Positions 16,434 to 25,534 of a stretch of DNA of 64,000 nt are shown here, piece by piece. Every line of letters begins with the position of its first letter. The stretch's first letter is position 1. Under the pieces are notes generated by a model. It ran no database searches. It worked only from the letters and a program-made list of their open reading frames with translations, and had not been told where the DNA came from. Location: assembly GCA_934663775.1 (NCBI GenBank), contig CAKUKU010000002.1, positions 131,525 through 195,524 on the forward strand. The letters run 5' to 3'. The translations under genes and the position numbers were made by a program. This stretch comes from an uncultured Ellagibacter sp. (GTDB lineage: Bacteria > Actinomycetota > Coriobacteriia > Coriobacteriales > Eggerthellaceae).

Positions 16434-17953
16434 ATGCAGAGCAGGGCGTTTATCGGCGTTCCGCCGGTCTACACGGGCGTCATTTTCCTGGTCTCCTGGA
16501 TATACTTGCTCTTCTACGCGCAAACGGCGGGAATCGAGGCGGCTGCCCCCGTCTCCCTCATGAGCGGTTCGTACACGATAAGCGCCTTCGTTATGTGCGC
16601 AACGCTTGTGGCCATTGCCTTTCTCCCTTTCGACCGGGTACGCTTTCTTACCTCGGTTTCTGTAAAAATCGCATCTCCGCTACTCATGACGGTTGGACCC
16701 GTCATCCTCATGGCCGATATCCCCGATTCCCTTGTTTTCGTCTCTGTCGGTATAGGGGGCGTCCTTACTGGACTTGGTTCCGGGGTTGCGACCCAGCAAT
16801 GGGCTGTGGCGTACCGAAGGGTGGGCCTGAGCGTCGCCATAAGCAGCTTCCCCCTGTTGATGGCGATGGCCATCGGCGTTTGCGCGACGCTAATGTATCT
16901 GCCGGGAGACGTGCTTCGCGCTGCCACGATTGTCGCGCCGGCCGTGGCGGGGATGATGTTTCATATGGTGCGGCTCAAACCGTGGCCGCAGGACGATCTT
17001 GGGCAAGGTCCGCGCGATCGACCGTTCAACTTCTTCATCCTCCTGCTCCCGTTCGCAGTGTTCTACCTTGCCTCGGGGTTCCTCGATTACTTTTCCCTCG
17101 TCAGTAACTACACGTTCGTTTTCTACGCTTTAGCCGCGTTTATTCCGCTCCTTATAAGTGGGGTGTCGATTTTCCGGACGGCGCGCCAAGGTTTCGTCTC
17201 GGCGTTTTTGGTGCCCATCTGCTTCCTCGTTGTCGTCGCCGTGCCCTTCTTCGCGCTCGGAAGCATCGCCCCGATGGCGCAGTTCGTATCGATCGGCGAG
17301 CTAGGCATCGAGGTGCTCCTGTTCATCGTCGCGGTCGGCTTTGCGGACTTCTTCTCGCTCGACGCCCTGAAGACCTACTGTCTCGTGCGCGTTGTGGCGA
17401 CTATTTTCAACAGCATCGGATGGTACGCTGCGTCCTATGCGGGCTTCGCGTACGGTGCGCTCTTCAATTCCCAGGCGTCGCTCTTCGTCGTCTTGATCGG
17501 CATCGAGGTGCTCACCATCGCTTTGTCCGTGGTCATCGTCCAGGTGCAAAAGGCGGTTCGGGCACCACGTCTTCCGGTGAGGCGCCGGACAGCGCTGTGG
17601 ACGGGGTGCAATCCGACGATGACGTGGCGGGCGATGTGCTGAGGGGGAGTGAAGGAGAAACGTCGCTGGCTGGCGAGAGCGGTTCAGCCGAGCCCACGCT
17701 CGAGGAGAAATGCGATGCCGTCGCCGAGCACCATGGCCTCTCGAAGCGAGAGCGCGACGTCCTTCGCCTACTTGCCCGCGGCTACTCGTCGGCTCGCATT
17801 CAGTCGGAGCTCTATATTGCTCCCGGCACGGTGAACTACCATGCCCGAAACATCTACGCGAAACTTGGAGTGCATTCCAAGCAAAGCCTTATCGACCTGG
17901 TTCTCGGCTATCGAAATGCGCCCAGGCGCAATCACGTGCAGGGCAAGGATTAG
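16434..17953 (+). pseudogene. LuxR-type regulator with membrane sensor domain, frameshifted
   Basis: The first frame (16434-17642) encodes about 11-12 hydrophobic segments, then runs into RRRTALWTGC and stops. The -1 frame continues as GGSGTTSSGEAPDS and then a LuxR-type helix-turn-helix: LSKRERDVLRLLARGYSS, YIAPGTVNYHARNIYAKLGV, HSKQSLIDLV. Joining them at the AAAA run 17548-17551 (one A lost) restores a ~505-residue protein of the same build as the intact regulator at 23333-24868. AAAGGGGA precedes the ATG. It is divergent from the MFS/amidohydrolase genes it probably controlled. If the frameshift is real, it makes a sensor without a DNA-binding domain. Confidence 0.82.
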
Positions 17954-18100
17954 AGAGTGTTCGCGGCAAAGGTGTGACGAATACCACCCTCGGCTATTTT
18001 TATGCATGCTTGCCGTTTGAGCCAGCCGCAGCAACTTAGAGGGGTTCGCATTCGATGCGGACGACGCCGCGTGCCACGCCGTCTTCGTCCCAGAGCCTTG

Positions 18101-18802
18101 CTATCCTTCCACTCTGGGCAGCTTCGCGACATACCGGTCGTCGTAGCGAAAGTCCACGTAGTATCGGTTGTCTATGGGCAGCCGGTCGAAAATCTCTTTC
18201 CCGTCTTCGATGCAGGCCTCGATCTTCCCGTCGCTCATCCCGACCTGCCGCAGGAAGAATCGGGTAGCGAAGTGCGCCACTTCCTCGTAGGTGAACCTCT
18301 CCGGCTCTGCCGACGTTCGGCCGACGAGGGCGTCGGAGAGGCCAAGCTGCGCGGCCACGATGAGGTCGAGCTCGTTTTGCGCGATGCCCTCGATGCCCTG
18401 GTCCTCCATCACGCACCTGTAGTAGTACTCGACGACGTCGTGCACCGACTTCGACGGGATGCGCTCGCTCGTGATCTCCCAGAGGAAGCGCCTGATGTTG
18501 CCGTCCTCGTAAATGCGCTTCCACATGTGGTAGTTCTCGATGACGGCGAGCTGCGTCTTCGAGAACAGGTCGCCGCACATCTTCTCGATGTATATCTTGT
18601 TCTGCGCTTCGTACTCCACCTCGATCGCGGTGGCGATTCCCGCCTTCCCGTCGAAGTGGTATGTGATCGTTCCCGGAGGGATGTCCGCCTCTCGGCAGAT
18701 GTCCTCGTAGGTCGTGCCGACGTACCCGTTGCGGTAGAACAGTTTCTTGCATACCCCGATGATGAGCCGTTTTTTCTTCTCACCTGCGCTTAAACGGACC
18801 AT
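18101..18802 (-). CDS. TetR/AcrR-family regulator
   Basis: Protein of 233 residues. The N-terminal helix-turn-helix covers about residues 10-60: KKLFYRNGYVGTTYEDICREA then IPPGTITYHFDGKAGI, the TetR signature. The C-terminal ligand domain is unassigned. GAGAGGGG lies before ATG 18802. It is divergent from the nitrilase gene, with 169 bp between, and most likely represses the nitrilase/membrane-protein/MFS group, itself, or both. Palindromes in the intergenic region are candidate operators. Confidence 0.9.
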   Translation of the reverse strand: MVRLSAGEKKKRLIIGVCKKLFYRNGYVGTTYEDICREADIPPGTITYHFDGKAGIATAIEVEYEAQNKIYIEKMCGDLFSKTQLAVIENYHMWKRIYEDGNIRRFLWEITSERIPSKSVHDVVEYYYRCVMEDQGIEGIAQNELDLIVAAQLGLSDALVGRTSAEPERFTYEEVAHFATRFFLRQVGMSDGKIEACIEDGKEIFDRLPIDNRYYVDFRYDDRYVAKLPRVEG

Positions 18803-18887
18803 GGGGCGCCCCTCTCGTGTTCGACTTCGCGCTTTCGCTCAGTTTCTGAGCTCGCACTGCTTTTAATTGCCGATTTGATTATATCGG

Positions 18888-18919
18888 AATATATTCTTCT
18901 CATCGAATTAGTGCGCACT
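18888..18919. promoter_or_regulatory. Candidate operator palindromes between TetR and nitrilase genes
   Basis: Two perfect 10-bp palindromes, GAATATATTC at 18888-18897 and AGTGCGCACT at 18910-18919, sit in an AT-rich stretch between divergent start codons. Either could be the TetR-family operator. This is position-based inference only. Confidence 0.4.
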
Positions 18920-18971
18920 CACATTTGGTTATCTACACAATTATAGGAAATAATGCAACAAGGAGGGCACT

Positions 18972-19874
18972 ATGGCAGTACTCGCAAGCGTCGCGATGGA
19001 CCTCGTCAACGACAAGGCGGCGAACCGCGCGAAGATGGACTCCTACGTCGAGAAGGCGGCGGCGCAAAACGCCGACTTCGTCCTCTTCCCGGAGCTCGCG
19101 CTCGGGGGAGTGCCGAAGAACCCAATGTTCATCTTCAATCCCGACGACGCGAAATACCAGCATGATGTCGCGGAGCTCATCCCAGAGGGCGACAGCACGC
19201 AGCACTTCATCGAAATGGCGAAGAAGCTCGACATCTACATCGGGTGGGGCATGGCGGAGCAGAGCCACGAGCGCTTCGACGCCCTCTACAACACGCTCGT
19301 CGTCGTGGGGCCGGAGGGGTTCGTGGGCAAGTACCGCAAGGTGCACCAGCCGCTCACGGAGCGCATCATGTTCTACTCGGGCTCGGGCGACTACCCCGTG
19401 TTCGACACCCGCTTCGGCAAGATCGGCCTCATGATCTGCTTCGACAAAGCGTACCCCGAGGTGTCCCGCACGCTCGCGCTCAAGGGCGCGCAGATCCTCC
19501 TCTGCCCGACAGCGTGGCCCTCGATCGAGCCGTCTGAGGACGACAACGACTTCCGCGCCGGCAACGTGTTTTCGTTCGCCCGAGCGCTCGAGAACATGTG
19601 TTTCTTCATGGACTCGTGCGTGAGCGGCAAGTTCGAGATGGGGCACAGCCGCATCATCGGCCCAAATCCCATGCAGATCTGCGCGACGACCGGTTTCGAG
19701 GAGGGGATGGCGGTCGCCGACGTAGACGTCGAGGGGGAGATCCTGAAGTCCCGCCTCTACGCCATGGCGGGCTCGGACCTGCTCAAAGACCGCAAGCCGG
19801 CAACCTACGGCGAGCTCGCCAAGCCGAACCGCTACAACCCGATATCGGGCGACCTCGGGCAGTTCGCCGAATAG
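18972..19874 (+). CDS. Carbon-nitrogen hydrolase (nitrilase superfamily)
   Basis: Cytoplasmic amidase/nitrilase-type enzyme of 300 residues. The catalytic triad is visible: Glu41 in LFPELALGG, Lys123 in GKYRKVHQP and Cys156 in LMICFDKAYPE. The rest follows the alpha-beta-beta-alpha fold, including ILLCPTAWP. AAGGAGGGC precedes the ATG. It is followed after 33 bp by a small membrane protein and then an MFS carrier, and is divergent from a TetR regulator. Family members cleave amides, carbamoyl groups or nitriles; the substrate here is not known. Confidence 0.92.
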   Translation: MAVLASVAMDLVNDKAANRAKMDSYVEKAAAQNADFVLFPELALGGVPKNPMFIFNPDDAKYQHDVAELIPEGDSTQHFIEMAKKLDIYIGWGMAEQSHERFDALYNTLVVVGPEGFVGKYRKVHQPLTERIMFYSGSGDYPVFDTRFGKIGLMICFDKAYPEVSRTLALKGAQILLCPTAWPSIEPSEDDNDFRAGNVFSFARALENMCFFMDSCVSGKFEMGHSRIIGPNPMQICATTGFEEGMAVADVDVEGEILKSRLYAMAGSDLLKDRKPATYGELAKPNRYNPISGDLGQFAE

Positions 19875-19907
19875 CAGCCCCTATAATCGTTCGACCAAGG
19901 AGATATC

Positions 19908-20417
19908 ATGACTTTCAAGGGCCCCGGCGGCTTCGGCCGCATCGTGAACTGCATCATGAACGTCATCATGTGCGCGATCCTGAGCTTCTACGTCCTCTTG
20001 ACCGTGCAGCACATCCCGGGGAACGAGGCGCTCCCCATCCTCACGCCGCTCGGCTTCTTCGTCTCGCTCGTCGAGAGCTTCTGCGTCGGCATGTTCATCG
20101 GAGACTTCGTCCCCGCGCTCGCGTGGGGCAACAAGCTTGCCGCCGCGCTGCACATCAAGAACAAGGTCGGCGCTCATTTCGTGAGCGTCGCCGTCCTCGC
20201 GCTCGTGATGGTCACCTCCATCAGCTTCATCTGCACGTGGCTCAACAACGTCCAGACGGGCGGCATGGCGGGCACCATTGCATCGTGGACCATGGTGTAC
20301 CCGTTCCTCATCGCGAGCGGCTACATCGTCGAGCTCATAAGCCTTCCGCTGGCCATGAAAGCCGCCACCGCAATCAGCGGCTTCGACCCGAAGGCAGCCC
20401 CCGCGCCGGAGGCGTAG
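19908..20417 (+). CDS. Four-segment membrane protein, DUF2798-like
   Basis: Protein of 169 residues with four hydrophobic segments and two related halves, each beginning near IVNCIMNVIMCAILS or FVSVAVLALVMV and ending in a conserved-looking short loop. The arrangement resembles the DUF2798 family of small bacterial membrane proteins of unknown function; I am not certain of the family. CAAGGAG precedes the ATG, 33 bp after the nitrilase gene, so cotranscription is likely. A hairpin terminator follows at 20481. Confidence 0.7.
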   Translation: MTFKGPGGFGRIVNCIMNVIMCAILSFYVLLTVQHIPGNEALPILTPLGFFVSLVESFCVGMFIGDFVPALAWGNKLAAALHIKNKVGAHFVSVAVLALVMVTSISFICTWLNNVQTGGMAGTIASWTMVYPFLIASGYIVELISLPLAMKAATAISGFDPKAAPAPEA

Positions 20418-20480
20418 GACCGGAGTCCCTGCGGCGCTCGCTCTCGGCTCGGAGTGCGGGCGCCCCGATGATCGATTGCC

Positions 20481-20510
20481 ATGCGCCCGCCGCGAAGGCG
20501 GGCGCATTTC
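20481..20510 (+). terminator. Rho-independent terminator
   Basis: ATGCGCCCGCC 20481-20491 and GGCGGGCGCAT 20497-20507 form a perfect 11-bp stem with loop GCGAA, followed by TTTC. It ends the nitrilase/membrane-protein unit, only 17 bp before the next start codon. Confidence 0.75.
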
Positions 20511-20526
20511 TATGGACGGAGAGAAG

Positions 20527-21741
20527 ATGGAAAAGAAGGCCAAGAGCGGCGAGTCCGTTTCCCACCCCGAAAGGTATCTCGCTTTCAGCATCTTGCTGCT
20601 TGCGATGGGCACGACGATCACCATCGTCCAGTACAAGGTGCCGAGCATTCTCGGCCCGCTGATGGAGAGTTACGGAATGTCGTCCTCGACCGGCTCTTGG
20701 CTCATGTCCGTGTTCACCGCGGTCGGGATCTTCCTCTCCATCCCCGCTGGGTCGCTCGCGAAGAAGATGGGGCCGAAGCGCGTTCTGCTGCTCGGCTGCG
20801 GCGTCATCGTGTTCGGCAGCGCCATCGGCGCGGCGGCGGGGAGCTCTCTCGCCCTGATCGCGTCGCGGCTCATCGAGGGCATCGCGTTCGTGCTCGTCAC
20901 CGTTGCGGCACCTCTTGCAATCGAGAAGTACGTCTCGCCCGACAACCAAGGAACCGCGAACGGAATCTGGGCCCTCTGGATCTGCCTGGGTTCAGTCATC
21001 GGGTCCACGGCGACCCCGGCCGTATTCGAGGCCCTAGGGATGAGGGGAACGTGGCTTCTCTACGCCGCGCTCGTCGCCATCGCCGCCGTGGCCCTTGCCA
21101 TATTCATGCGGAAGATGAGGCCCGTTGCCGCTCCGACATTCGAGGAGGTCGGCGGCGAGAAGGCGAGTCTCAGGGCGTACCTGTCGCTCCTGGCGCCGCG
21201 CCCTGCGCTCTTCCTCTTTGCCTACCTGGTGTTCAACATCGAGATTCTCGCCGTTCTGAGCTACACGCCGACGTTTCTGCAGCAATCGGGGATGGACGCG
21301 TCCCTTTCCGGGTTCGCAAGCTCGCTGCCCGGTCTTCTGGCCATCGCCTCGTCGCCCCTGTTCGGCAAGATTGCCGACAGGACGGGCAAGACCAAGCCGC
21401 TCTACCTGGTCGCTCTCGCCGCATCCATCCCGGCGACGTTTCTCATGATGACGCAGTCAGGGCCGCTTCTGTGGGTCGGTGCGCTCCTCATGGGCCTCGT
21501 CGGCTACGGCGTCCCCGTCCTGTCGCTCACGGCATTGCCGCAGATTGCGGGCAGCAAGGCGCTCATGCCGGCGATGGTGGGCCTTTTCATGCTCGTGCAG
21601 AGCCTGGGGGAGTTCTTGGGATCGTTTCTCGTCCCCATCCTGCTTGGTCCGGCGATGGCGGAATGGATTTTCTGCGCGGCTGTCGTGTCGGCGACGAGCG
21701 CACTCGGCGTCGTCGCGCTTGCGCTCTGCAGGTTCAAATAG
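20527..21741 (+). CDS. MFS transporter (CynX/NimT-like)
   Basis: Carrier of 404 residues with 12 hydrophobic segments. The loop 2-3 motif reads GSLAKKMGPKRVLLLGC, and the segment 2 region SSTGSWLMSVFTAVG resembles the cyanate/nitrate-type MFS group. The second half contains FGKIADRTGKTKPLY. ATG 20527 is preceded by GGAGAG; ATG 20512 lies closer to the terminator stem and is less likely. The gene is separated from the nitrilase operon by a terminator, so it has its own promoter or is reached by readthrough. Substrate unknown. Confidence 0.87.
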   Translation: MEKKAKSGESVSHPERYLAFSILLLAMGTTITIVQYKVPSILGPLMESYGMSSSTGSWLMSVFTAVGIFLSIPAGSLAKKMGPKRVLLLGCGVIVFGSAIGAAAGSSLALIASRLIEGIAFVLVTVAAPLAIEKYVSPDNQGTANGIWALWICLGSVIGSTATPAVFEALGMRGTWLLYAALVAIAAVALAIFMRKMRPVAAPTFEEVGGEKASLRAYLSLLAPRPALFLFAYLVFNIEILAVLSYTPTFLQQSGMDASLSGFASSLPGLLAIASSPLFGKIADRTGKTKPLYLVALAASIPATFLMMTQSGPLLWVGALLMGLVGYGVPVLSLTALPQIAGSKALMPAMVGLFMLVQSLGEFLGSFLVPILLGPAMAEWIFCAAVVSATSALGVVALALCRFK

Positions 21742-21896
21742 CGATCGCGCGGGCCGCTTCGCTCGCCTCCTGCGCTTTCGTGCACCTCAAAAGCGATGGG
21801 CGGATTGCGCCGATTGGGCAAACTGATCCGTGTTAAGTTTTCGGGCACGAAAGCTTGAGGGCCCCTTGGCCTTCCGCGACGAAGGGAATAGGAAAA

Positions 21897-21941
21897 CTCC
21901 CGGACTTTTCTCAAAGCGGATGGGAAAAGTCCGGGAGCTTT
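21897..21941. terminator. Bidirectional terminator between convergent genes
   Basis: CTCCCGGACTTTT 21897-21909 pairs perfectly with AAAAGTCCGGGAG 21925-21937 around 15 nt. A and T runs at the stem base serve both directions. It lies between the rightward MFS gene and the leftward hydrolase. Confidence 0.7.
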
Positions 21942-22131
21942 CTCGTTGCTGCACGGTTGTTTTTACGCTCACGATTTCTCGCAGAGGAAATCTAAGCGGG
22001 CATCTTCTTCTTTTTGCCGTCGCCTCACGTTGGCAAAAGGCAGTCCCCGTGGACGGTGAAATCGATGGCTCGCAGGCGCAAGGCGACGGCGGCTCGCAGT
22101 AGCAGCTGGCTTGCATGAACTGTCTAGGCTG

Positions 22132-23208
22132 CTAGGCCTTCAGGTGTTTATCGAGGAAGTTGACCATGATATCAATCACCTGGGGCTGGTTGAACAGCGG
22201 CCCACCGTGCGATGCGCCGGCAACGACGTAGCGGTCAGCCTCGACGCCGGCATCGGTCAAGCGCTTGTACAGCTCCATGCTGGCAACGGGGGAGACGAGC
22301 GTGTCCTTGTCGCCATGCAAGATGAGAAACGCGGGGTCGGTCCCATCAATGTAGGTGAAGGGGCTCGCGGGCGCCGCGGTGTCGGGCGTGTCGAACACGG
22401 ACGCCCCCTTGTTGTCGCCGAACGCCGTCCCGTTCACAAACATCGCCTCGGTGGTCGCAGGGGAATGGTGCCCTTGCTCGAGCTCATCGGAAAGCCCGGC
22501 GCCAATGAGCGTCAAGTCGGACACGCCGTATAGATCGATAACGGCGCTGACTTTCGAGTCTTCGGAACCGTTGTCGCCCTTGTCGAAATCGGCGATATCG
22601 CCCGTTACGCCGAGCATCGTCGCGAAGTACCCGCCCGAGGAGTTGCCCACAGCGGCGACGCGGCTCTTGTCGATCTTGTATGTGCCAGCGTTCGCTTTGA
22701 GCCAACGCACCGCCGCTTTCACGTCGAGCAGGGGTTCGGGGAATTTGACGGTCGGTACAACACGATGCTGCACCGATGCTACGGCGTAGCCCGCCTTCGC
22801 AAAGGCCATGCGGTGGACAATGTTGCCCTGAGGGTTCGAGCTCGTAAAGCCGCCGCCATTCACAAACACGACGAGCGGAAGCGTCTCTCCTTCGCCCGCT
22901 GAGGGTAGGAGAAGATCAAGCTTGAGGTTGGTGGTGGTGCTTGCATTGTTGACCGTCTTATAGACGATTCCCTGAATCTCGCTGATGGTGGGGTCGGTTA
23001 CCTGAACGTCGAGGACGTTGTCGCTCGTCGCCTCGGCGAGGGAAGCGGATGCAACCCCTGCTGCCGCCTTGCTCGTGTCGTTAAAAGGTTCCGCCGCTGC
23101 CGCCGTATTTGTTTGCGTCGCGCAACCGACCATGCCAGCCCCGACAGCTGCCATTCCCATGAAGGCGCCGGCTTTGAGCAAATCCCTTCGAGTCATTGTG
23201 TTTTCCAT
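22132..23208 (-). CDS. Exported alpha/beta hydrolase (esterase-like lipoprotein)
   Basis: Serine hydrolase of 358 residues. The N-terminus has twin arginines (MTRRDLLKAG), a hydrophobic stretch and a lipobox ending MVGC, so it is probably Tat-exported and lipid-anchored outside the cell. The nucleophile elbow is GNSSGG, preceded by the oxyanion region FVNGGGFTS. The acid is in LHGDKDTL and the His in GASHGG near the C-terminus, as in BD-FAE or dienelactone-type esterases. Cys26-type lipobox spacing fits a start at MENTM or the MTRRD methionine. CGAAAGGGGAA precedes ATG 23208. It lies downstream of a LuxR-type membrane regulator on the same strand. Confidence 0.88.
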   Translation of the reverse strand: MENTMTRRDLLKAGAFMGMAAVGAGMVGCATQTNTAAAAEPFNDTSKAAAGVASASLAEATSDNVLDVQVTDPTISEIQGIVYKTVNNASTTTNLKLDLLLPSAGEGETLPLVVFVNGGGFTSSNPQGNIVHRMAFAKAGYAVASVQHRVVPTVKFPEPLLDVKAAVRWLKANAGTYKIDKSRVAAVGNSSGGYFATMLGVTGDIADFDKGDNGSEDSKVSAVIDLYGVSDLTLIGAGLSDELEQGHHSPATTEAMFVNGTAFGDNKGASVFDTPDTAAPASPFTYIDGTDPAFLILHGDKDTLVSPVASMELYKRLTDAGVEADRYVVAGASHGGPLFNQPQVIDIMVNFLDKHLKA

Positions 23209-23332
23209 GATGTTCCCCTTTCGATTTCGTTTTGTGCGTATCCCCTCGCACGAAACGAAAGGTAGGAAAACGGGGGCGAACGGTCTACCCATAAAATATG
23301 GTAATTTACTTAAGCCCCAGGTCAACGAAAGA

Positions 23333-24868
23333 TTAATGATTGACCGATTGCGATTGAACGAGATCGATCACTTCTTGCTTCGAATGAACATCGAGCTTGC
23401 GGTAGATGCTCTTCATATGGCTTTGCACCGTTCCGCTCGCCAAGCACAGATTTTCAGCGATACGATTGACGGTGTACCCGCGCGCCACGAGAAGCGCAAT
23501 GTCCGTCTCGCGCGGCGAAAGGGGGAAAGCGTCTTCCAGCCAAGCGCGCAGCGCCTCGTCGACCCCCTGTGTCCCAGGCTGAGTCGAGGCATCCGACAAT
23601 ACGGTGAAGGGCGCTTTCGGTTCGCCGATTACGAAGGGAGTTAGCTCTCGGGACTTCGCGTCGGCATCCGTTGCCGACATGCCGTCCTTAATCGACGGCA
23701 GACGCAATATTGCGGAAAGAGCAAGGCACATTCCTGCTATGGACAGGATGACGATCGACGCCATTCCAAGCATCGCAGAGATGGTTTCAGACGAGCCCTT
23801 GGGAAACGCGATGGGAAGCAGGTACCGAGAAACTATCGCGAGCAAGGATGTAATCGCGAGGAACGTAGACGCCCCGCCAAGTCCACCGTTTTGCTTTTCT
23901 CGCCAAAACGAGAGAAGAGCGAGAAACAGGGCAAACTGGAGACAGGTGTGGGCAGTCGCTGCGACCGGCATCGCATTATCGGTTGAGGCAAGGGCGAGCG
24001 AGCCCACAATGAGAATCGCACTCAGGATAATCAAAACGATGCCCTGTTTGACCGGAAACGGCTTGTGCAGTTTCATAACCTCCGCCATTGCGACAGATAC
24101 GAGCACTGAGAAAATGTACGTTTTCGGCGTTTCCGACGTGGGCATGTACCCGGAAGTCGGCGCGAACAGGCAGAGTGATGGCACGCTTGCAATGAGGCAG
24201 AAGCACGTTGCTGCGAGAACGATGCCGTCAACGCCTGGGATAGAAGGAGAGTAGGGTGCAGAAACGCGATTCCGTTTGGGCTGTTTTGCGAGACGATTCG
24301 CAATCATGAGGAACAGGGAAGTAGCGAGGGGGAACACGACAAGCGACGCCTGGACTGCGCCATTGGGAAGATACTCGATACCCACCGACGCGAAGGAGGC
24401 AGCGAAAGACACCGCGACGACGAAACCCCAGTTTCTGCAGCTGGCAAGCAGCAGGGAGAACCATCCAAAGGTGATTGCTGAAAAGCTGACGGCGAACAAG
24501 GCGATTCCCGCAAGTTTTATGGCGAAAGCGAGCGACGACGTAAGCTGCGCGGAGACCAGAAGCAGCACGGCGGCGATTGCGCAAGTAAAACCGGCAAGAA
24601 ACGTGAATGCCGAAGGCACTGGCTGCATCGGGCGGCGCGAAGAACGACGTGCTCCGCCCAATGCGATAACCGCGATACCCGCTATGAGGATATTAGCTAC
24701 GGCATACGCCTCGCGCCCAGCGAAGGAAGTCGAAGCTGAGGCGAAAAACAGATTCTGAAAATAGGGCGAACGCAGCATTGGCCAGTACAGCATAAGGCCC
24801 ATGGCCACAGCGGTAGTCTCTCGCACTTCGCCCCCCAATCCCAATCTCAGTTTCTGATTGTAGCGCAT
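23333..24868 (-). CDS. LuxR-type transcriptional regulator with polytopic membrane domain
   Basis: Protein of up to 511 residues: about 12 hydrophobic segments over residues 15-385, then a soluble linker and a LuxR-type helix-turn-helix. The latter reads FPLSPRETDIALLVARGYTV, then LASGTVQSHMKSIYRKLDV and HSKQEVIDLVQS. The fusion of a membrane sensor to a DNA-binding domain is characteristic of Eggerthellaceae and suggests direct sensing of a substrate in the membrane. It lies 124 bp upstream of the exported hydrolase and probably controls it. The start is uncertain: no good ribosome site precedes ATG 24868, and a methionine about 24 residues in (MGLMLYWPML) is possible. Confidence 0.88.
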   Translation of the reverse strand: MRYNQKLRLGLGGEVRETTAVAMGLMLYWPMLRSPYFQNLFFASASTSFAGREAYAVANILIAGIAVIALGGARRSSRRPMQPVPSAFTFLAGFTCAIAAVLLLVSAQLTSSLAFAIKLAGIALFAVSFSAITFGWFSLLLASCRNWGFVVAVSFAASFASVGIEYLPNGAVQASLVVFPLATSLFLMIANRLAKQPKRNRVSAPYSPSIPGVDGIVLAATCFCLIASVPSLCLFAPTSGYMPTSETPKTYIFSVLVSVAMAEVMKLHKPFPVKQGIVLIILSAILIVGSLALASTDNAMPVAATAHTCLQFALFLALLSFWREKQNGGLGGASTFLAITSLLAIVSRYLLPIAFPKGSSETISAMLGMASIVILSIAGMCLALSAILRLPSIKDGMSATDADAKSRELTPFVIGEPKAPFTVLSDASTQPGTQGVDEALRAWLEDAFPLSPRETDIALLVARGYTVNRIAENLCLASGTVQSHMKSIYRKLDVHSKQEVIDLVQSQSVNH

Positions 24869-25277
24869 GAACGGAAATGGTGCGGTCTATGTACTGGTAG
24901 CGCTCACCGACGACTCAGGGAAGAAGCTGTCGCTTCTGAGCAAGGGTAACCTCATCGTGATGTCGCCGATGCGCCACATGCGCTGCAAGCCATTTGCTCG
25001 ACGCCGAGCGCGTATCAATTTGACGTCACGGCATGAGATAACGTTACAGCTTGAATTCAAGGCATTCATGGATTAGTTATCGTCGTTAGTGATAACTATA
25101 TTATATAGTTCATTGATAATCGGCATTATGTCGCTTTCAATCGTACATTTGTACGTTATACAAGAGGGGTTATGCAAGAGGGTTAAATGAAATCTCAAAA
25201 GCTGCGAATTATGAAGGAGTACGGGATATACAGATGTCAGAGCTTATGCCGACGTCCAGAACAAGGAGCAAGCTGCA
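24869..25277. other. AT-rich intergenic region at the edge of the defence island
   Basis: About 410 bp with no supported gene. From about 25070 the base composition drops sharply (runs such as TAACTATATTATATAG at 25093), marking the entry into foreign-looking DNA. A weak symmetrical ATCGTACATTTGTACGTTAT lies near 25140. No integrase, tRNA or clear attachment repeat was seen. Confidence 0.5.
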
Positions 25278-25463
25278 GTGATGTTTGAGGACCTGGCAAA
25301 CGTTCTCGTATCTGGAAAGGACAGGGATAATATCGCCAAGGACGTGGAGAGCATCAAAACGTCATCTACGAGCAACCCAAATTTGTATCCCGGCACCGAG
25401 TACTCTGCTTCGTATCTCTATGATGAAGTCTATATCGAGGCAAAGAATGTCAAGTTCGAGTAG
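25278..25463 (+). CDS. Small hypothetical protein or remnant
   Basis: 61-residue frame starting MMFEDLANVLVSGKDRD and ending EAKNVKFE. The open frame continues upstream without a stop to about 25220 (AYADVQNKEQAAV), so the true start may be earlier or lost. AAGGAG lies at 25262, rather far from the ATG. The composition is AT-rich like the next gene. I do not recognise it; it may be the tail of a truncated gene. Confidence 0.4.
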   Translation: MMFEDLANVLVSGKDRDNIAKDVESIKTSSTSNPNLYPGTEYSASYLYDEVYIEAKNVKFE

Positions 25464-25534
25464 GGTTATCTTAATAATGTGTCAATATAGCAATTTGTGA
25501 ATCAATAGACTTCGGTAACAAGAATGGCTTGAAG

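Noticed and set aside
17548..17551. Programmed -1 frameshift in the LuxR-type regulator
   Set aside because: The site GTGCAAAAGGCG is not a canonical slippery heptamer and no stimulatory hairpin is evident; simple base loss is more likely.
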